A stretch of DNA of 11,887 nt from the NCBI GenBank assembly GCA_023432655.1, contig JAEYUK010000008.1, positions 1 to 11,887 on the forward strand, written 5' to 3'. Every line of letters begins with the position of its first letter. Positions within the stretch are counted from its first letter, which is position 1. Of this stretch, positions 6,177-11,887 are shown piece after piece. A model generated the notes under the pieces. The model did not search any database. It was not told where the DNA came from and saw only the letters and a program-made list of their open reading frames with translations. Origin of the DNA: Pseudomonadota bacterium (GTDB taxonomy: Bacteria > Bdellovibrionota > Bacteriovoracia > Bacteriovoracales > Bacteriovoracaceae). A program made the position numbers and the translations under genes.

Positions 6177-6851
6177 TTAGAAATGAAAAAACATATCTTT
6201 CTGGTCAATTGAATCCCAGATTCTCTTCACCAATCGGTCGAAATGCTCTTCGTTATCCAGAAAATCCAGCTCATCCGTATCAACGATCAGCGATTTACCC
6301 AGATTATAACTATTGTACCACTCATCGTAATACTTATTCAGGCTCGTTAAATACTCTACCGGAATGGCCTGCTCATAATCTCTGCCTCGGAGTTTAATCC
6401 GCTCTTGAAGTTTAGGAATGGAGCGACGAAGAAAGATCATCAGCGTTGGAGGACTCAAAAACTGAGTCATGGATTCATACAGATTACGGTAATTGGTGTA
6501 ATCGCGCTCATCGAGTTTGCCTTGATCGAAAAGAGAACGGGCAAAAATATTGGCGTCTTCATAGATTGAGCGGTCTTGAATGGAGCTGGCCGGCAAATTT
6601 TCAATTTCTTTGTGAGTGTTGAATCTATGAGTAAGGAAATAAACCTGGAGCGGGAAAGACCAACGATCCATATCACTATAGAAGTCGGCCAAATAAGGGT
6701 TGTCCTGCACAGACTCAAAATGAGGCTTCCATCCCAGGCGTTCCGATAATTTTTTGGTGAGTGTGGTTTTACCACTCCCGATATTTCCTGCAACAACAAC
6801 GAACATAGGATTCGAAGCACTGCTGAGGCGGTGGTAGGCCTGTTCTGACAT
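6177..6851 (-). CDS. Deoxynucleoside kinase (dNK family)
   Basis: A 224-aa P-loop kinase of the dCK/dGK/dNK family, which phosphorylates deoxynucleosides to dNMPs for nucleotide salvage in the cytoplasm. Visible motifs are the P-loop GNIGSGKT (22-29), ESV (46-48) at the substrate-binding glutamate, DRWSFPLQVYFLTHRF (62-77), the QDRS motif (92-95) with IYEDANIFA, and the arginine-rich lid RIKLRGRDYE (151-160). The substrate base (dA, dG or pyrimidine) cannot be fixed by eye. I chose ATG 6851, which has AGGAG 6 nt upstream; an in-frame ATG at 6872 has no ribosome site and would only add seven residues. The gene is divergent from the barrel-protein gene and is followed, 83 nt later, by the LysM gene. 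Confidence 0.92.
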   Translation of the reverse strand: MSEQAYHRLSSASNPMFVVVAGNIGSGKTTLTKKLSERLGWKPHFESVQDNPYLADFYSDMDRWSFPLQVYFLTHRFNTHKEIENLPASSIQDRSIYEDANIFARSLFDQGKLDERDYTNYRNLYESMTQFLSPPTLMIFLRRSIPKLQERIKLRGRDYEQAIPVEYLTSLNKYYDEWYNSYNLGKSLIVDTDELDFLDNEEHFDRLVKRIWDSIDQKDMFFHF

Positions 6852-6892
6852 TAATTTCTCCTGAATTTGCATAAGCGAAAAGCGTAGTATGA

Positions 6893-6898
6893 ATTATA
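6893..6898 (-). promoter_or_regulatory. -10 box of the deoxynucleoside kinase promoter
   Basis: TATAAT on the minus strand, predicting a start near 6886 and a leader of about 35 nt before ATG 6851. A weak -35 (TTAAAT, 6915-6920) lies at a 16-nt spacing. TTGATT (6919-6924) is a better hexamer but is 20 nt away. Confidence 0.45.
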
Positions 6899-6907
6899 CT
6901 AGAAATC

Positions 6908-6924
6908 TTGACTCATTTAATCAA
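6908..6924. promoter_or_regulatory. Imperfect palindrome between divergent -10 boxes
   Basis: TTGACTCATTTAATCAA is an imperfect dyad (6 of 8 pairs match around a central T) placed almost symmetrically between the minus-strand -10 (6893-6898) and plus-strand -10 (6928-6933). Its ends look like -35 hexamers (TTGACT forward, TTGATT reverse), but their spacing to the -10 boxes (14 and 20 nt) is not canonical. It may be an operator or simply two overlapping -35 elements. Confidence 0.3.
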
Positions 6925-6927
6925 ACA

Positions 6928-6933
6928 TATAAT
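6928..6933 (+). promoter_or_regulatory. -10 box upstream of the outer-membrane protein gene
   Basis: A perfect TATAAT on the plus strand, predicting a start near 6940 and a leader of about 33 nt. TTGACT at 6908-6913 is a good -35 hexamer, but only 14 nt away, so the promoter may be weak or activator-dependent. Confidence 0.4.
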
Positions 6934-6972
6934 TTTTTTGATGCGTTTACGTTACCCCGTTAATTATTTAAA

Positions 6973-7959
6973 ATGAGAGAGATGAAGTTAATCAGTATTT
7001 TTTTTATTTATGTACTCCTTATTATAAGTACTAATACCCAGGCGCAATCCCTGGTGGATGATGCTAATCTGGGCCTTGACGCTCAAGACAACGAGAACCT
7101 TTTTACCGAAACAATAAAAATTATTTCAGATTCCAAGAAGATTTTTATTCTCTCCAATAATAATCAACAACTGGGCCAGGGGGATTTCATCTCGCTAGCA
7201 CTTGATAACAACTTAGCGGCGCGGGCCATTGTGGCGAAAATCCATCAAGGGCAAGTGGGGATTAAAATCATCAAAATCTACTCGCTCTCACAGTGGGGAC
7301 GCTTAAGAAGAGATCAGGAAGTTCAAATTATTAAAGGTGATGATTCGACCTTCGGAAAAAAACCGGTGGTGGCAGTGGAAGAAACACCGGTAAGTAAAAT
7401 TCGAAATGAAGAAGATCTTTATACCGGCGACGTTGTGGTCGAAGATGATCTGAGTGTTTTTGACGATAATAAAAACCGTCACATTAAACCAGATAATATC
7501 GTGGCCTTGACGGGAGCTTTTTATGAGGCTTCTGAAGTTGCTTCTCGTGGGGGCAAGGTTCGCACGAATGAGTTCGGTATTTCCTGGGCCTTTCAATTTT
7601 CAGACAATTTTTTTGCTGAAGGTCTCTACGGTCGGGCACTGATTGATAACTTCCCAGGGGATGGGAGTCAGACTCTTGCTAACCATATAACCGCTCGACT
7701 TAAATATAATTTTAAAGGTCCTCTCTATACCTTCTTCATGCCTTACGTCGGTTTTCATACCTACACCATCTCAAGCCCCGACGCTGGTAAAACCAATAAT
7801 GATGCTACCAATCAGGAACAGATTGATGCCGTGGATGAACTGAAAAAATCAGGTCCCGTCTTTGGTGTTTCTGTTTTAAGAAGATTAGTACCTGGATGGT
7901 TTGTTAAAGCTGACGTAGGATCTGATATTATAAGCGTGGGTTTTGCCATTGAATTTTAA
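6973..7959 (+). CDS. Outer-membrane beta-barrel protein with an N-terminal periplasmic domain
   Basis: A 328-aa secreted protein with signal peptide 1-25 (cleavage likely after TQAQ or TQA). Residues 55-122 form a beta-rich region (KIFILSNNNQQLGQGDFISL ... EVQIIKGD) that looks like a small SH3-like periplasmic domain, followed by an acidic linker (123-170). Residues 175-328 alternate in the manner of a small barrel of about eight strands (FGISWAFQFSDNFFAEGLYG, TARLKYNFKG, FMPYVGFHTYTI, FGVSVLRRLVPGWFVKADVG) and end in ...GFAIEF, the terminal Phe being typical of BamA-assembled barrels. I do not recognise a named family. The start could be ATG 6973 or 6982; neither has a clear ribosome site. 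The TTG start of the next gene overlaps its end. Confidence 0.8.
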   Translation: MREMKLISIFFIYVLLIISTNTQAQSLVDDANLGLDAQDNENLFTETIKIISDSKKIFILSNNNQQLGQGDFISLALDNNLAARAIVAKIHQGQVGIKIIKIYSLSQWGRLRRDQEVQIIKGDDSTFGKKPVVAVEETPVSKIRNEEDLYTGDVVVEDDLSVFDDNKNRHIKPDNIVALTGAFYEASEVASRGGKVRTNEFGISWAFQFSDNFFAEGLYGRALIDNFPGDGSQTLANHITARLKYNFKGPLYTFFMPYVGFHTYTISSPDAGKTNNDATNQEQIDAVDELKKSGPVFGVSVLRRLVPGWFVKADVGSDIISVGFAIEF

Positions 7960-8104
7960 AATCATCCTTCTTCTTATTCTAGTTTCTTCTTGTGGAGTTA
8001 AAGGCGATCCTGTCGCTCCTAGATCTAAGCCTATGCCCTCTTTTCTGGATAACTATCCTGACATTGAGACAGAACAGTCCGTCCAAGAATTTAAAAAACG
8101 CTGA
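7949..8104 (+). CDS. Small LptM-like lipoprotein (51 aa)
   Basis: A short gene with a TTG start that overlaps the end of the barrel gene by 11 nt and shares its last base with the folK ATG (TGATG). The product has a signal peptide (basic K4, hydrophobic ILLLILV), lipobox VSSC with C15, and immediately afterwards CGVKGDPVAP (15-24). The CGxKGxPxxP start of the mature chain is the hallmark of the LptM/YifL group, outer-membrane lipoproteins that in E. coli assist LptD assembly. The remaining 27 residues are polar and probably disordered. A second in-frame TTG at 7943 is possible; a stop at 7931 rules out anything longer. A weak GTGGG lies about 8 nt upstream. Tight coupling on both sides argues that it is real. 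Confidence 0.8.
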   Translation: MNFKIILLLILVSSCGVKGDPVAPRSKPMPSFLDNYPDIETEQSVQEFKKR

Positions 8105-8562
8105 TGTCACTCATCATCGCTACCGGTTCAAATATTGGAAATTCTCAAGCACTTCTCCTGCAGGCAAAAGAACGTTTGTCCCAGGATTTTCATTTCATTG
8201 CCGCCAGCCGCCTCTATACTTCCCAGGCCGTGGAGTACCAGAATCAACCCGATTTTTTTAATCAAGTTTTAGAGTTCGCGAAACCTGACACAGATCCTGT
8301 TACGGTCATGAAACACTTGTTAGAAATAGAAAAAGAGTTTGGCCGAAACCGGGATATACCGAAAGGACCCCGCACCTTAGATTTGGATATTATCTTTTGG
8401 GGATTAGAGCGAGTTAACCAGGAAGACCTGATTATTCCTCACCCGCGATGGCATGAAAGAAGTTTTGTGGTTAAGCCACTTCAAGAATTGCCATTCTTCC
8501 AAACAATTGAAAAATGTTTTACAATTCCTAGGTCTTTTGAAATTGATGCCTTCCCTCTATAA
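8104..8562 (+). CDS. folK: 2-amino-4-hydroxy-6-hydroxymethyldihydropteridine diphosphokinase
   Basis: A 152-aa HPPK, close to the usual length (about 160). It transfers pyrophosphate from ATP to 6-hydroxymethyl-7,8-dihydropterin, the step before dihydropteroate synthase in folate synthesis. The sequence shows ATGSNIGN at the start (6-13), QPDFFNQVLEF (48-58), the family signature KGPRTLDLDII (87-97) with Mg-binding D93 and D95, and IPHPRWHERSFVVKPLQEL (111-129). The ATG overlaps the stop of the small lipoprotein gene as TGATG, so it is probably translated by re-initiation. No other folate genes are in view. Confidence 0.95.
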   Translation: MSLIIATGSNIGNSQALLLQAKERLSQDFHFIAASRLYTSQAVEYQNQPDFFNQVLEFAKPDTDPVTVMKHLLEIEKEFGRNRDIPKGPRTLDLDIIFWGLERVNQEDLIIPHPRWHERSFVVKPLQELPFFQTIEKCFTIPRSFEIDAFPL

Positions 8563-8584
8563 GTTTTTAATCAAGGAATAGATT

Positions 8585-9721
8585 ATGGACTTCGCCCTGA
8601 CAACGGAACAGCGTGAGATTCACGAATTAGCGATGAAATTCGCTAAAAATGAAATGATTCCCGTTGCTCAAGAATTCGACGAGAAAGGAATCTTTCCTTC
8701 TGAACTTTTTAAAAAGGCCTGGGAATTAGGCCTCATCAATACCTGCCTTCCTGCGGCCTACGGCGGAACGGGCTTTTCCGCCATTGATGGTGTGATCATT
8801 TGCGAAGCGCTGGCCTATGGCTGTATGGGAATGAACAGCTCTTTCATGGCCAATGACCTGGCCCTTTTACCAATTGTGATTGGTGGATCAGAAGAGCAGA
8901 AAAAAAAGTTCCTCACTCCCTTCACAGAAGAATTCAAAATGGCTTCCTTCTGTCTGACTGAACCGGGTAATGGTTCAGACGCCGGCGGAATTAAAACACT
9001 CATTAAAGACGGCGGCGACCACTGGATTTTAAACGGCGAAAAAATGTGGATCACTAATGCCGGTTACGCCGATTTATTTGTGGTTTACGGCACCGTTGAT
9101 CCTGCTCTTAAGCATAAAGGCATTTCTGCCGTGGTGGTTGATCCAAAAACTCCTGGCATTGAGATTGGTAAAAAAGAAGATAAAATGGGTCACCGCGCCT
9201 CTGACACCAGAGGGATCCGCTTTAATAATGTCAAAGTACCCAAAGAGAATATGCTGGGTAAGCCCGGTGACGGTTGGACGATTGCCATGAAAACCCTCGA
9301 TCACTCGAGACCGCTTGTGGCTTCCTCTGCTTTAGGAGGAGCCCAGCATGCGCTGGATCTTTCTATTCAATACGCCAAAGAAAGAACTCAGTTCGGAACT
9401 CCGATTGCTAAACATCAGGCGATTCAATTTATGATCGCTGAAATGGGAATGAAAATTGAAGCCGCCCGCTTATTAGTGCATAAGGCTGCCTGGCTCTGTG
9501 ATCAGGGCATCCACAATACAGAAGTGGCTTCCTATGCTAAAGCATTTGCCTCCGACTCTTGTATGCAAATAACGACAGATGCAGTACAAATTTATGGTGG
9601 TTACGGTTATAGTAAAGAGTACCCTGTTGAAAAACTCATGCGGGATGCCAAATTACTGCAAATTTATGAAGGAACATCGCAAATCCAACGATTGGTGATG
9701 GCCCGTGAATTATTAAAATAA
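8585..9721 (+). CDS. Acyl-CoA dehydrogenase, MCAD-like
   Basis: A 378-aa FAD flavoenzyme that oxidises acyl-CoA to trans-2-enoyl-CoA in beta-oxidation or branched amino-acid breakdown. Its length is typical. The first signature is CLTEPGNGSDAGG (123-135), flavin contacts appear as MWITNAG (154-160), and RTQFG (267-271) and QIYGGYGY (335-342) precede the second signature EYPVEKLMRDAK (345-356). The catalytic base is E362 in IYEGTSQIQR (360-369), the position used by medium- and short-chain enzymes. Chain-length preference cannot be fixed by eye. The ATG follows AAGGA by 8 nt. Electrons would go to the ETF encoded 25 nt downstream. Confidence 0.95.
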   Translation: MDFALTTEQREIHELAMKFAKNEMIPVAQEFDEKGIFPSELFKKAWELGLINTCLPAAYGGTGFSAIDGVIICEALAYGCMGMNSSFMANDLALLPIVIGGSEEQKKKFLTPFTEEFKMASFCLTEPGNGSDAGGIKTLIKDGGDHWILNGEKMWITNAGYADLFVVYGTVDPALKHKGISAVVVDPKTPGIEIGKKEDKMGHRASDTRGIRFNNVKVPKENMLGKPGDGWTIAMKTLDHSRPLVASSALGGAQHALDLSIQYAKERTQFGTPIAKHQAIQFMIAEMGMKIEAARLLVHKAAWLCDQGIHNTEVASYAKAFASDSCMQITTDAVQIYGGYGYSKEYPVEKLMRDAKLLQIYEGTSQIQRLVMARELLK

Positions 9722-9746
9722 TCCCTGTTTCTTTAAAGGAGATACT

Positions 9747-10535
9747 ATGAATATTTTTGTGTGCGTGAAGCAAGTTCCAGACACAGAAACTAAAATCACT
9801 CCAAGTAGTGACAAAAGTTTCATTGAAACAGCTTCGATCAAATGGATCATGAACCCATATGATGAATTTGCTGTTGAGCAAGCTCTTCTCATTAAACAAG
9901 CTAATTCTGCTGCTAACGTTACAGTTGTTCGCGTTGGTTCAGTGAAAGATACTGAAGCTCTTCGTACTGCTATGGCGATGGGTGCTGATGATGCTGTTTT
10001 AGTTGAAGCAGCTGACAATCTTGATTCTTACTCAATCGCTAAGGCCCTTAAAGGCGCGATTGAAAAAACTGGTAAAAAACCAGATATCATCCTTGCCGGT
10101 AAACAGGCGATTGATGATGATGCTCTTCAAGTTCCACAAATCCTCGCTGAAATGCTTGGCCTTCCATCAGTTTCAGTTATCGTAGGATTCGAACTTTCAG
10201 GCACAACTGTAAAAGTTAAGCGCGAAATCGAAGGTGGAGCACTGGAAGTTTACGAAGTCACAACTCCGGTTGTCCTTGCGGCCAACAAAGGTCTTAACAC
10301 TCCAAGATACGCTTCTCTTCCAGGAATCATGAAAGCGAAGAAAAAACCAATGGCACAACACTCTTTAGCCGATGTTGGTGTCACGGATGCTGATCGTCGT
10401 GTGAAGTATTCAAATTTCCAACTTCCTCCTGAGAAACCAGCTGGTAAGAAATTTGATGCTACAGATGCAGCTAAACAACAAGCTGTTGTTGCGGAAGTAG
10501 TAGGCCTTCTTCGTACAGAAGCTAAAATTATTTAA
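9747..10535 (+). CDS. etfB: Electron transfer flavoprotein, beta subunit
   Basis: A 262-aa ETF beta subunit, the usual length. MNIFVCVKQVPDTE opens the adenine-nucleotide-hydrolase-like fold. ALRTAMAMGADDAVLV (71-86) and GKQAIDDDALQVP (118-130) are family blocks, and the ETF-beta signature runs from VKREIEGG to TTPVVLA (157-178). The recognition loop RYASLPGIMKAKKKP (187-201) is intact, including the leucine (L191) that corresponds to the docking Leu of human ETF. This fits a partner such as the acyl-CoA dehydrogenase upstream. AAAGGAG lies 5-6 nt before the ATG. The coding sequence uses CTT, GTT and TCT more consistently than its neighbours, suggesting high expression. Confidence 0.97.
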   Translation: MNIFVCVKQVPDTETKITPSSDKSFIETASIKWIMNPYDEFAVEQALLIKQANSAANVTVVRVGSVKDTEALRTAMAMGADDAVLVEAADNLDSYSIAKALKGAIEKTGKKPDIILAGKQAIDDDALQVPQILAEMLGLPSVSVIVGFELSGTTVKVKREIEGGALEVYEVTTPVVLAANKGLNTPRYASLPGIMKAKKKPMAQHSLADVGVTDADRRVKYSNFQLPPEKPAGKKFDATDAAKQQAVVAEVVGLLRTEAKII

Positions 10536-10550
10536 TTAAAGGATACATAT

Positions 10551-11513
10551 ATGGCAAACGTATTAGTTTTTACTGAACTTCATGACGGTCACGTTAAACC
10601 TGTGACTCTTGAAATCCTTGGCAAGTTAGCTGGTCAATCGGCAGACGTTGCTGTTATCGGCGACATCGGAGCTGATCAAGTGGCAGAGCTTGCAAAATTT
10701 GGTGCTCAAAACGTTCATAAAATTAAAGGTGGAAACCTTGATAAGTATTCTCCGGAAGGCTACGCCAATGCTCTAGCTGACTTCATCAAAACTAAGTCTT
10801 ATGACTACGTTTTCGCTGGGGCCACTTCTATGGGTAAAGATTTTCTTCCTCGTCTAGCGGCGAAGTTTGAAGCAGGTCTAGCATCTGACGTCACTAACTT
10901 CACTATGGATGGCGGAACTTTCGCCGGAACTCGTCCTTTCTTCTCTGGTAAGTGTCTTGCTAAAGTTGAAATCACTGGTCCTAAGCCTCATTTCGTAACG
11001 ATTCGTCCAAACGCTCTCGGTATGACAGCTAATCCAACAGCTGGTGCCGGTGCTGCTGCCGACGCTACTGGAAACGCTGGTGAAATTCGCGCTATGATCA
11101 AAGAAATCGTCAAAGCAGCTTCTTCAAAAACAGATTTAACAGAAGCTAACATCATCGTAACTGGTGGACGCGCGATGAAGAACGCTGAAAACTTCCAAAT
11201 CCTAGAAAAGATGGCAGACGTTATTGGTGCTACAGTTGGTGCTTCTCGTGCCGCTGTGGATTCTGGTTTTGCTCCACACGCTATGCAAGTTGGTCAGACC
11301 GGTAAAACAGTTGCTCCATCTCTTTATATCGCTTGTGGTGTTTCCGGAGCAATCCAACACTTAGCTGGTATGAGAACTTCAAAAGTGATCGTAGCGATTA
11401 ATACTGATCCAGATGCTCCAATCTTCACCAGAGCGGACTACGGTATCGTGGGAGATCTTTTCCAGATCGTTCCAATCATGACTGAAGAGTTTAAAAAACT
11501 TTTAGGAAAGTAA
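10551..11513 (+). CDS. etfA: Electron transfer flavoprotein, alpha subunit
   Basis: A 320-aa ETF alpha subunit that forms the FAD-carrying heterodimer with EtfB. The N-terminal domain is typical (VLVFTELHDG; YVFAGATSMGKDFLPRLAA, 86-104). The C-terminal FAD domain shows IVTGGRAMK (202-210), ASRAAVDSGFAPHAMQVGQT (231-250), LYIACGVSGAIQHLAGM (258-274) and VIVAINTDPDAPIF (279-292). Classic short-spacer ETF features make it a housekeeping ETF rather than a bifurcating FixAB type, by inference. It starts 15 nt after etfB, with AAAGGA upstream, and shares the CTT/GTT-rich codon use. Its C-terminal codons contain the AGGA that probably serves as ribosome site for the next gene. Confidence 0.97.
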   Translation: MANVLVFTELHDGHVKPVTLEILGKLAGQSADVAVIGDIGADQVAELAKFGAQNVHKIKGGNLDKYSPEGYANALADFIKTKSYDYVFAGATSMGKDFLPRLAAKFEAGLASDVTNFTMDGGTFAGTRPFFSGKCLAKVEITGPKPHFVTIRPNALGMTANPTAGAGAAADATGNAGEIRAMIKEIVKAASSKTDLTEANIIVTGGRAMKNAENFQILEKMADVIGATVGASRAAVDSGFAPHAMQVGQTGKTVAPSLYIACGVSGAIQHLAGMRTSKVIVAINTDPDAPIFTRADYGIVGDLFQIVPIMTEEFKKLLGK

Positions 11514-11516
11514 TAC

Positions 11517-11887
11517 TTGTTACTCCAGAAATTCGCCGGCCTTTTGGCCGGCTTTCTTTATAAGATCTATTCATCCACCTTCCGTTATGAAATAGATTTT
11601 GAAGATTCAGCTGATAAAAAGATTTTCTTCGAAGACCTCTCCACCCGGGATGCGAATCCTGGACACAATCTTATTTATGCCTGCTTCCATCAGGATGATT
11701 TAAGTTGTCTTCCCTACTTTTCCGATAAAAATATCTGCATCCTCATCTCCCAATCAAAAGACGGACAGATCCTTGCCAGTGCGGTGGAGTACATGGGTTA
11801 CCAAACCGTGCGCGGTTCCTCTCACCGGGGTGGAGTCGCTGGACTTTTAGCGGGCATGAAGAAAGTGAGAGAAGGTCACAAGATGAC
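11517..11887 (+). CDS. DUF374 / lysophospholipid acyltransferase-like protein, 3' truncated by the window
   Basis: An open frame from TTG 11517, 3 nt after the etfA stop and in the same frame, running off the window end (123 codons). It begins with a short hydrophobic stretch (LLQKFAGLLAGFLYKIYSS), then YACFHQDDLSCLPYF (54-68), where H58 and D60/D61 sit where DUF374 proteins have a WH motif. The clearest block is ILISQSKDGQI (75-85) with YQTVRGSSHRGG (95-106) and MKKVREG, which is the DUF374 pattern vS.skDG...RGSs.rGG. Such proteins are thought to be membrane-associated acyltransferases acting on lipid A or phospholipid. AGGAAAG (11504-11510) is placed well for the TTG; the alternative TTG at 11544 lacks one. 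The first codons contain a hairpin. Confidence 0.8.
   Translation, partial: MLLQKFAGLLAGFLYKIYSSTFRYEIDFEDSADKKIFFEDLSTRDANPGHNLIYACFHQDDLSCLPYFSDKNICILISQSKDGQILASAVEYMGYQTVRGSSHRGGVAGLLAGMKKVREGHKM
11535..11558 (+). terminator. GC-rich hairpin with T-rich tail after etfA, within the DUF374 frame
   Basis: GCCGGCC / GGCCGGC forms a 7-bp perfect stem with a TTTT loop, followed by TTTCTTT. It starts 21 nt after the etfA stop and looks like a rho-independent terminator for the etf transcript. It also lies in the translated start of the next gene, encoding AGLLAGFL, so it may be a partial terminator or only a coding coincidence. Confidence 0.6.

Noticed and set aside
6849..6872. ATG at 6872 as the kinase start
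   Set aside because: There is no ribosome site before it, while ATG 6851 has AGGAG at a 6-nt spacing, and the seven extra residues lie before any conserved motif.
7992..8261. 89-codon plus-strand frame overlapping the small lipoprotein and folK
   Set aside because: It overlaps two better-supported frames in a different phase and shows no motif; the LptM-like and HPPK frames explain the region.
9713..10018. 101-codon open frame on the minus strand opposite etfB
   Set aside because: It is antisense to a strongly supported etfB; its Ala/Ser/Thr-rich composition is the mirror of the CTT/GTT/GCT-rich coding strand.
794..11887. Search for a defence, toxin-antitoxin or mobile system
   Set aside because: All genes with recognisable motifs are metabolic or envelope genes, gene junctions are ordinary operon-like, and no repeats, att sites or recombinase motifs are visible. 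The only unassigned proteins (139 aa and the barrel) show no toxin, nuclease or DNA-binding motif.

Overview
The window looks like chromosomal housekeeping and envelope sequence from a moderately AT-rich Gram-negative bacterium. Lipobox proteins, an outer-membrane beta-barrel, LysM and PilZ proteins, an MCAD-like dehydrogenase with ETF, and frequent TTG/GTG starts suggest the Bdellovibrionota (Bacteriovorax/Peredibacter-like). That assignment is inference, made without any database search. I see no insertion sequence, integrase, CRISPR array, tRNA or rRNA.

Layout. (1) 2-733 (+): 3' part of an endonuclease IV-like TIM-barrel gene, ending at a bidirectional terminator (771-795). (2) 794-2417 (-): a three-gene set transcribed PilZ membrane protein -> small lipoprotein -> hypothetical protein. 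(3) 2443-2631 (+): a 2[4Fe-4S] ferredoxin whose promoter suggests a leaderless mRNA; its 3' end overlaps the convergent murU-like gene. (4) 2618-6851 (-): transcribed dNK-type deoxynucleoside kinase -> LysM lipoprotein -> degenerate M48-like lipoprotein -> AmgK-like sugar kinase -> MurU-like nucleotidyltransferase. The last four are tightly packed and probably form one envelope / MurNAc-salvage operon. A strong terminator-like hairpin lies in its middle, inside the translated start of the M48-like gene. (5) 6973-11887 (+): beta-barrel outer-membrane protein -> tiny LptM-like lipoprotein -> folK -> acyl-CoA dehydrogenase -> etfB -> etfA -> DUF374 acyltransferase-like gene (cut by the window edge). 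Gaps are under 30 nt or genes overlap, so this is probably one or two transcripts.

How the genes fit together. AmgK and MurU homologues catalyse successive steps: MurNAc to MurNAc-1-phosphate, then UDP-MurNAc. Their neighbours are a peptidoglycan-binding LysM lipoprotein and a pseudo-peptidase lipoprotein, which makes a wall-recycling or wall-assembly unit plausible. On the right, the acyl-CoA dehydrogenase would pass electrons to the ETF encoded immediately downstream. The ETF-beta recognition loop is intact.

The most unusual points are two terminator-like hairpins lying within the first codons of downstream genes (5366-5390 and 11535-11558), the M48-like protein with HExxH changed to YExxR, the ferredoxin promoter six bases from its ATG, a metal-ligand substitution in the endonuclease IV-like protein, and a 51-codon lipoprotein gene hidden between the barrel gene and folK. 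I do not see a clear defence system or mobile system.
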